A stretch of 64,000 bases of DNA from Bradyrhizobium symbiodeficiens (lineage in GTDB: Bacteria; Pseudomonadota; Alphaproteobacteria; Rhizobiales; Xanthobacteraceae). A program made the position numbers and the translations under genes. The notes under the pieces are model-generated. The model saw only the letters and a program-made list of their open reading frames with translations, made no database searches and was not told the origin of the DNA. The stretch covers positions 744,001 through 808,000 of the forward strand of contig NZ_CP029427.2 of NCBI RefSeq assembly GCF_002266465.3, in the 5' to 3' direction. Positions 57,220 to 64,000 of the stretch are shown in pieces; the stretch's first letter is position 1; the number at the start of each line of letters is the position of its first letter.

Positions 57220-58643
57220 GCGCCGGTTCCACCCACGGTGATGCGCTCCATCAGCAGCGACGGCTGGCCGACGCCGACCGGCACGCCCTGGCCGTTCTTG
57301 CCGCAGGTGCCGATGCCGGTATCGAGCGCAAGGTCGTTGCCGATCATGCGGATGCGATGCAAATCGGTCGGCCCGTTGCCGATCAGCATGGCGCCCTTCA
57401 GCGGCGCGCCCAGCTTGCCGTTCTCGATCTTGTAGGCCTCGGTGCACTGGAACACGTACTTGCCGGAGGTGATGTCGACCTGGCCGCCGCCGAAATTCGC
57501 AGCGAAGACGCCGTTCTTCACCGACGCCAGGATCTCGGCCGGATCGCGGTCGCCCGCGAGCATGTAGGTGTTGGTCATGCGCGGCATCGGGACATGGGCA
57601 TAGCCCTGGCGGCGACCGTTGCCGGTCGGCTTCATGTTCATCAGCCGCGCGTTCTGCCGGTCCTGCATGTAGCCGACCAGGATGCCGTCCTCGATCAGCA
57701 CGGTGCGATTGGTCGGCGTGCCCTCGTCGTCGATCGACAGCGAGCCGCGGCGCGAGGCCATGGTGCCGTCGTCGACCACGGTGACGCCCTTGGCCGCGAC
57801 CTGCTGGCCCATCAGGCCGGCAAATGCCGACGTCTTCTTGCGGTTGAAGTCGCCTTCGAGGCCGTGGCCGACCGCCTCATGCAGCATCACGCCGGGCCAG
57901 CCGGCCCCGAGCACGACGTCCATTTCGCCGGCGGGGGCGGGGATCGATTCCAGATTGACCAGCGCCTCGCGCAATGCGCCGTCGGCGGCATCGCGCCAGT
58001 TCTTGCTCTCGATGAATTCGGCATAGCCGGCGCGTCCGCCATAGCCCTTGCTGCCGCTCTCCTGGCGGTCGCCCTGGCCGGCGACCACGGAGACGTTGAC
58101 GCGCACGAGCGGACGGATGTCGCGATAGCTCTCGCCGTCGGGCCGCAGGATCTCGACGACCTGCCAGGTCGCGCCGAGGCTGACGCTGACCTGCCGCACC
58201 CGCGGATCCTTGTCGCGCAGGTAAGCGTCGATCTCGGCGAGCAATTTTACTTTGGTCTCGAAGCCCGGGGCATCGAGGGGGTTGTCATCGCCATAGAGCC
58301 GCACGTTGGTGTGCGGAGGCGGAGCGGCAAAGCTGCCGGAATAACCGCCGCGCACCGCCGCGACCGCGTCGGCGGCGCGAATCAGCGCCGGCAGCGAGAC
58401 GTCGGAGGAATGGGCGTAGCCCACGGCATCATCCTTGACCGCGCGTAAGCCAAAGCCTTGCGAGGTGTCGTAGGTCGCCTGCTTCAGCCGCCCATTGTCG
58501 AACATCAGCGCTTCGGTCTGGCTGTACTCCAGGAACAGCTCACCGTCGTCGGCACCGGAAAGCCCGCGCGCGACCTCGTGGCGAACCTGGTCGCGGTCGA
58601 GATTGGCGCGGTCGAGCAGGGAGGTCGTGGCTGGGTTGGTCAT
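57216..58643 (-). CDS. tldD: Metalloprotease TldD
   Basis: 475-residue subunit of the TldD/TldE metalloprotease, which degrades or matures small peptides such as modified peptides and CcdA-like proteins. Zinc motif HEAVGH at 255-260 (VMLHEAVGHGLEGDF), with GIGTCGKNGQGVPVGVGQPS near the C-terminus. ATG 58643 (MTNPATTSLL) was preferred to the longer frame to 58754. In many Bradyrhizobium-like genomes tldD lies just before the ctaC (coxB) cluster, as here. Confidence 0.95.
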   Translation of the reverse strand: MTNPATTSLLDRANLDRDQVRHEVARGLSGADDGELFLEYSQTEALMFDNGRLKQATYDTSQGFGLRAVKDDAVGYAHSSDVSLPALIRAADAVAAVRGGYSGSFAAPPPHTNVRLYGDDNPLDAPGFETKVKLLAEIDAYLRDKDPRVRQVSVSLGATWQVVEILRPDGESYRDIRPLVRVNVSVVAGQGDRQESGSKGYGGRAGYAEFIESKNWRDAADGALREALVNLESIPAPAGEMDVVLGAGWPGVMLHEAVGHGLEGDFNRKKTSAFAGLMGQQVAAKGVTVVDDGTMASRRGSLSIDDEGTPTNRTVLIEDGILVGYMQDRQNARLMNMKPTGNGRRQGYAHVPMPRMTNTYMLAGDRDPAEILASVKNGVFAANFGGGQVDITSGKYVFQCTEAYKIENGKLGAPLKGAMLIGNGPTDLHRIRMIGNDLALDTGIGTCGKNGQGVPVGVGQPSLLMERITVGGTGA

Positions 58644-58759
58644 GCGTCCGTCCATTAGCGGAAGATGTAGGGCAAGATAATGGTTTCGGACCGGTTCCGC
58701 GAGGGCGCCAAGCCTCACATTACGGAAACAATAAGATCGCTCGCCGACGCCCAACCGTC

Positions 58760-59305
58760 CTACGGCAGCTTGTCATAACCCTCGCCGAGCCCGTTCAGGC
58801 TGAGTGGGAAGCCGATGCCTTCTTCCGGGGTCTCGAAGATGATGAAGGTCGCGGTCTTGGCGGTGCGGAGCTGACCGAGCAGCTTGTCGTCCATGACGAC
58901 CTCGGCGACGCAGCCATTGGGCAGGCAGCGGACGAAGCCGGCGCGGCCGACGTCCTGGTTGTCGAGCTTGAGGCCGAGGCCGGAGGGCAGGAGGACCCCC
59001 AGGGGTGCCACCACGCGCATCAGGCGGCTCTTCTGGTCGGCAGTCTTGAGTACGATGACGGTGAGGCCGGCGTTGGAGCGGTCTTCGGCTACCACGCTCT
59101 GGATCAGGGCGCATTGCTCGGTCTGGGCGCCCGGCGGGGTGTCGCAGCGGATCTGCCAGTCGCCATGGACGGAGCGCACTGCGCCCTGCGCATGGGCGAG
59201 GCCGGGAAATGCCAGAAGGATGATCGCAGCCAGCAGGCCGAATAGCGCCGGGAGGCGGGTCCCCGGCCTTCGAGCCAGCCTTGCCATCGATTTCGAAAAC
59301 CCCAT
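58760..59305 (-). CDS. Invasion-associated locus B (IalB) family protein
   Basis: 181 residues. Signal peptide (LPALFGLLAAIILLAFPGLA, cleavage near AHAQG), then a beta-rich IalB domain with HGDWQIRCDTPPGAQTEQCA, LLPSGLGLKLDNQ and the cysteines of FVRCLPNGCVAEVV that form the family disulfides. Periplasmic or outer-envelope protein of unclear biochemical role. ATG 59305 was chosen. It is on the minus strand, facing away from ctaC. Confidence 0.87.
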   Translation of the reverse strand: MGFSKSMARLARRPGTRLPALFGLLAAIILLAFPGLAHAQGAVRSVHGDWQIRCDTPPGAQTEQCALIQSVVAEDRSNAGLTVIVLKTADQKSRLMRVVAPLGVLLPSGLGLKLDNQDVGRAGFVRCLPNGCVAEVVMDDKLLGQLRTAKTATFIIFETPEEGIGFPLSLNGLGEGYDKLP

Positions 59306-59752
59306 CGGGTCGGTCCCTCTGCTCGCCTGGGTCGCTCGCATGTGGCGGACTGATACGGGAATGACGGCGTCTTGAAGGCAATTCCCAAGCAAATTCTGCG
59401 CCGCCTCGTGCCGCCGCCGCCCGCACGAATCAGGTTCCTGCGCGGCCATCTGCCTGTGCCTACCGCGGGCAATTCCGCTGTCAAGCGGCAGCATCCGGGG
59501 AAACGGTATTTTTGTTTGATCTTACTAGGAATTATCTTGCGGGTGATCGCTGGCAGTGCGGGCTCAAGACTGCATTGCGATAGATCAAAAATTATGGTTT
59601 GAGAGGCTTGATTTCGGCGTTCTCACGATCTGGCCCCAATTCCTCTTAGAGGTATTCTTGCGCGGCGGTTGTCAGGCGGGCGGATCGAATAAGCGTTTCC
59701 CGCAAGCAGGGGAGCGCACTCGGGGTGATTTCGTAAGGGGAGCGCGAACGGC
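59306..59752. other. Divergent intergenic region upstream of the oxidase cluster
   Basis: 447 bases between the ialB start (minus) and the ctaC start (plus). It should hold the ctaC promoter. It contains a FixK-like palindrome at 59575-59588 and AT-rich tracts at about 59505-59540. No gene of its own is supported. Confidence 0.6.
59575..59588. promoter_or_regulatory. FixK/FNR-like box upstream of ctaC
   Basis: TTGC-GATAGA-TCAA, which fits the Bradyrhizobium FixK2 consensus TTG(A/C)-N6-(T/G)CAA. It lies 165 bases before the ctaC start. Whether it activates or represses cannot be told without the transcription start. Confidence 0.45.
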
Positions 59753-60592
59753 ATGAGGATGTCGATGGGCCCGGTGGGCCGGCACTTGCTAGGATTGGCC
59801 GTGGCGGGTCTGACGCTGGCGACGGGCGGTGCGGCGTTTGCCGAGCTCGGGCAGCCGAAACCCTGGGAATGGACGCTTCAGGAGTCCGGCTCCCCGGTGA
59901 TGGACAACATCGTCTGGTTCCACAATTTCCTGTTCGTGCTGATCACGCTGATCACGCTGTTCGTCCTGGCGCTGCTCGTGGTCGTGGTCGTCAAGTTCAA
60001 CGCCCGGGCCAATCCGGTGCCGTCGCGGACCACCCACAACACGCTGATCGAGGTGGCCTGGACGCTCGTTCCCGTGCTGATCCTGGTCGGCATCTCGGTG
60101 CCGTCGTTCCGGCTTCTGTTCCTCGAGCTCGACGTGCCGAAGGCGGATATCACCATCAAGGCAACCGGCAAGCAGTGGTACTGGTCCTATGCCTATCCCG
60201 ACAACGGCAAGTTCGAGTTCGATTCGCTGATGGCGCAGGACAAGCAGCCCCGGCTGCTCGGCGTCGACAACGAGATGGTGGTGCCGGTCAACAAGGTGAT
60301 TCGCGTCCAGGTCACCGGCGCGGACGTCATCCACGCCTTTGCGCTGCCGGCTTTCGGCGTCAAGATCGACGCCATCCCGGGGCGGCTGAACGAGACCTGG
60401 TTCAAGGCCACCAAGACCGGCATGTTCTACGGCCAGTGCTCGGAGCTGTGCGGCAAGGACCACGCCTTCATGCCGATCGCGATTCGCGTCGTGGAGGACC
60501 AGGAATTCGCCTCCTGGGTCGAGACGGCGAAGAAGAAGTTTGCGAGCGGCGGCACCAGCACCTACGCCTCCGCGGCCGGCCCGACGCAGTAA
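59753..60592 (+). CDS. ctaC: Cytochrome c oxidase subunit II
   Basis: 279-residue subunit II of the aa3-type oxidase, which receives electrons from cytochrome c at its CuA site. Signal sequence (LLGLAVAGLTLATGGAAFA), two membrane segments (about 53-75 and 95-115), and a periplasmic CuA domain with H194, C229, C233, H237 and M240 (GQCSELCGKDHAFM) plus the aromatic KQWYWSYAYPD electron-entry patch. First gene of ctaC-ctaD-ctaB-coxF-ctaG. Confidence 0.96.
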   Translation: MRMSMGPVGRHLLGLAVAGLTLATGGAAFAELGQPKPWEWTLQESGSPVMDNIVWFHNFLFVLITLITLFVLALLVVVVVKFNARANPVPSRTTHNTLIEVAWTLVPVLILVGISVPSFRLLFLELDVPKADITIKATGKQWYWSYAYPDNGKFEFDSLMAQDKQPRLLGVDNEMVVPVNKVIRVQVTGADVIHAFALPAFGVKIDAIPGRLNETWFKATKTGMFYGQCSELCGKDHAFMPIAIRVVEDQEFASWVETAKKKFASGGTSTYASAAGPTQ

Positions 60593-60631
60593 GCGTCGGG
60601 TGACGGCTTTCAGGGACTGAAAGCGACATAA

Positions 60632-62305
<1,674 letters not shown>

Positions 62306-62312
62306 TCGATCT

Positions 62313-62345
62313 CCCGCGGCGCCCGTGACGGGCGCCGCGGCTTTA
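62313..62345 (+). terminator. Hairpin after ctaD
   Basis: 12-bp GC stem CCGCGGCGCCCG (62314-62325) with CGGGCGCCGCGG (62329-62340), loop TGA, followed by CTTTATAA. The T run is weak, so it may attenuate rather than fully stop transcription before ctaB. Confidence 0.5.
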
Positions 62346-62366
62346 TAACGAAGCGAGTTGAATTAA

Positions 62367-63311
62367 GTGTCCGTCCTCGACCATAACGCCATCGACATCA
62401 ATCCCCGCATCTCCGAAGCGGAGGTTGGCGATTACATCGCGCTCCTGAAGCCGCGGGTGATGTCGCTGGTGATCTTCACCGCGCTGGTCGGAATGGCGAT
62501 GGCGCCCGGGCGTTTCCACTGGGTGCTGGCGATCACCTCGCTGCTCTGCATCGCCGTCGGCGCCGGCGCCTCCGGCGCGCTCAACATGGCGCTGGAAGGC
62601 GATATCGACGCCAAGATGTCGCGCACCGCGAACCGGCCGATTCCGCGCGGCCGCATCACCCGCCCTGAAGCCATGGCGTTCGGCCTGACGCTGTCCTTCT
62701 TCTCGGTGATGACGCTCGGCATCCTCGTCAACTGGATCGCGGGCGCGCTGCTCGCTTTCACCATCTTCTTCTACGTCGTGATCTACACGATGGGCCTGAA
62801 GCGCTGGACCGCGCAGAACATCGTGATCGGCGGCGCCGCCGGCGCGCTGCCGCCGGTGGTGGCGTGGGCCGCGGTCACGGGCACGGTCGACGTCGAGCCG
62901 CTGCTGCTGTTCGCCATCATCTTCTTCTGGACCCCGCCGCACTTCTGGGCGCTGGCGCTGTTCCGCTCCGACGATTACGCGCGCGCCGGCATTCCGATGC
63001 TGCCCAATGTCGCCGGCCCCGACGCGACCCGTCTCCAGATCCTGCTCTACACCATCGTGCTGATCGCGGTCGCCGCCGCGCCCTGGGCGCTCGGCTATTT
63101 CGACGCCGTCTACGGCATCGTCTCGCTGATCCTCGGCGCCGGCATGCTGGTGCTCGCGATCAACGTCTATATGCGCCGCGAGCGAGCTGCGTCGCTGCGC
63201 GCCACCCGCAAGCTGTTCGCCTTCTCGATCCTCTATCTGTTCGTGCTGTTTGCGACCCTCTTGCTCGAGGTCGTATTCCGCGCGCTGGCTCCTATGGTCT
63301 GGGGCGTATGA
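62367..63311 (+). CDS. ctaB: Protoheme IX farnesyltransferase (heme O synthase)
   Basis: 314-residue membrane prenyltransferase that makes heme O from protoheme and farnesyl diphosphate, for the aa3 oxidase. UbiA-type acidic motifs: [19 protein letters not shown] in the first loop and [17 protein letters not shown] in the second, with [20 protein letters not shown] 62367 is the start in this frame. Its stop overlaps the next gene (ATGA). Confidence 0.95.
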   Translation: MSVLDHNAIDINPRISEAEVGDYIALLKPRVMSLVIFTALVGMAMAPGRFHWVLAITSLLCIAVGAGASGALNMALEGDIDAKMSRTANRPIPRGRITRPEAMAFGLTLSFFSVMTLGILVNWIAGALLAFTIFFYVVIYTMGLKRWTAQNIVIGGAAGALPPVVAWAAVTGTVDVEPLLLFAIIFFWTPPHFWALALFRSDDYARAGIPMLPNVAGPDATRLQILLYTIVLIAVAAAPWALGYFDAVYGIVSLILGAGMLVLAINVYMRRERAASLRATRKLFAFSILYLFVLFATLLLEVVFRALAPMVWGV

Positions 63312-63484
63312 TCACCGCGATGGCCGACAAACCCGAGCCAGATGGAATCGTCCTCACCGAGGCGCAGAAGAAGAGCCGTCGTCAGCGCTCGATCGCGATC
63401 GCGCTCGCGCTCGGCGTGCTGGTGGTGCTGTTCTTCGCCGTCACCATGGTCAAGGGGCCGGCCGTTCTCGTGCGGCCGATGTAG
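63308..63484 (+). CDS. coxF: CoxF-like small membrane protein of the oxidase cluster
   Basis: 58 residues: a basic N-terminal part ([18 protein letters not shown]) and one hydrophobic helix ([18 protein letters not shown]). It sits between ctaB and ctaG, the place occupied by coxF in rhizobial aa3 clusters, and probably helps oxidase assembly. ATG 63308 overlaps the ctaB stop. ATG 63320 (MADKPEP) is an alternative. Confidence 0.8.
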   Translation: MITAMADKPEPDGIVLTEAQKKSRRQRSIAIALALGVLVVLFFAVTMVKGPAVLVRPM

Positions 63485-63490
63485 GAAACA

Positions 63491-64000
63491 ATGGATCACG
63501 AGCCCACCATATCGCAGGATGTCGGCGTCAAGCCGGCCAATCGTGGGCCGGCTAGGCGCCGCGGGCTCGGCCGCGACGTGGTCGTTGCTTCGATCTGCGG
63601 CGGTGTGGTCGCGCTGATGGTCGGCGCCTCCTACGCGGCGGTGCCGTTCTACAATTGGTTCTGCCGCGCCACCGGTTTCAACGGCACCACGCAAGTGGCG
63701 ACTTCCGCGCCGGCCACCGGCCCGATCGCGCGGAAAATCTCGGTGCGCTTCGATTCCAACGTCGCGCCCGGCCTGCCCTGGAAGTTCGAGCCGGAGCAGA
63801 GCGAGATCGAGGTCAATATCGGCCAGGTCGTGACCGTCTTCTACACCGTGACCAACCAGGCCGCGCGCACCACGTCCGCGCAGGCCGCCTACAATGTCGC
63901 GCCGCTGACGGTCGGCTCCTATTTCCAGAAGATCAACTGCTTCTGCTTCACCGAGCAGACCATGGCGCCCGGCGAGAAGCGCGAGATGCCGGTGGTGTTC
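63491..64000 (+). CDS. ctaG: Cytochrome c oxidase assembly protein CtaG (Cox11), 3' end outside window
   Basis: First 170 residues only; the gene runs past the right edge. A basic N-terminus, one membrane helix ([20 protein letters not shown]), then the periplasmic Cox11 domain starting [18 protein letters not shown], with the copper-binding CFCF (C150, C152) in [12 protein letters not shown]. It delivers copper to the CuB site of subunit I. It lies 6 bases after coxF. Subunit III (ctaE) is expected next. Confidence 0.95.
   Translation, partial: MDHEPTISQDVGVKPANRGPARRRGLGRDVVVASICGGVVALMVGASYAAVPFYNWFCRATGFNGTTQVATSAPATGPIARKISVRFDSNVAPGLPWKFEPEQSEIEVNIGQVVTVFYTVTNQAARTTSAQAAYNVAPLTVGSYFQKINCFCFTEQTMAPGEKREMPVVF

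Overview
The window is a GC-rich alphaproteobacterial chromosome segment, most likely from Bradyrhizobium or a close Nitrobacteraceae relative. The evidence is the gene content and order (an aa3-type oxidase cluster downstream of tldD, a ChvG/ChvI-HprK-EIIA-HPr regulatory block, a PodJ-like SEL1 protein, an IalB-type secreted protein) and several families of palindromic interspersed repeats of the kind common in that group. It is mostly core chromosome. I see no prophage, insertion sequence, CRISPR array, tRNA or rRNA.

Layout. 0.1-2.0 kb: a CPA-type K+/H+ antiporter gene broken by a one-base insertion. 2.1-4.3 kb: modABC molybdate transporter on the minus strand. 4.5-5.5 kb: murein endopeptidase MepA. 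5.9-10.4 kb: a PAS-GGDEF-EAL c-di-GMP protein and a chemoreceptor, facing each other and each carrying a one-base frameshift. 10.6-16.0 kb: a group-D flavin monooxygenase/acyl-CoA dehydrogenase-like enzyme, an exported hypothetical protein, an MFS permease, an exported serine hydrolase and an AHSA1-like protein. 16.3-20 kb: lepA and a GT-C membrane glycosyltransferase. 20-24 kb: a tightly overlapping regulatory block (HPr, EIIA-Man, short HprK, ChvG, ChvI) coupling phosphotransferase state to the envelope/acid two-component system. 24.2-32.1 kb: a HugZ-like protein, a LysR/NTF2-like/SDR module, an exported TPR-CHAT protein and pckA. 32.3-39.6 kb: acyl-CoA thioesterase, glycogen phosphorylase, a LysR/EamA pair and a TauE/SafE-Alph_Pro_TM pair. 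39.9-45.3 kb: the large PodJ-like polarity protein, a Xre/RES toxin-antitoxin pair with a frameshifted antitoxin, and PadR. 45.5-51.4 kb: a SnoaL-like protein and a beta-oxidation set (acyl-CoA dehydrogenase, thiolase, FadJ-type multifunctional enzyme). 52.3-55.7 kb: glutathione S-transferase with a divergent MarR regulator, glutamate-cysteine ligase, and a PAN-domain exported protein. 55.8-64 kb: nucleotidyltransferase, signal peptidase I, TldD, IalB, then the cytochrome c oxidase cluster ctaC-ctaD-ctaB-coxF-ctaG, which runs off the right edge.

The most notable observations are these. Four conserved genes are each interrupted by one single-base indel, including an antitoxin whose partner RES toxin is intact, which suggests sequence error. 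An exported TPR-CHAT protein keeps its His/Cys dyad. Clear palindromic operators sit at the MarR/GST and PadR/SnoaL divergent promoters, and a FixK-like box lies upstream of ctaC. Interspersed palindromic repeats occupy most of the convergent gene junctions.

Starts were chosen from visible ribosome binding sites, overlaps with upstream genes and family lengths. Where the start is a guess, the entry says so.
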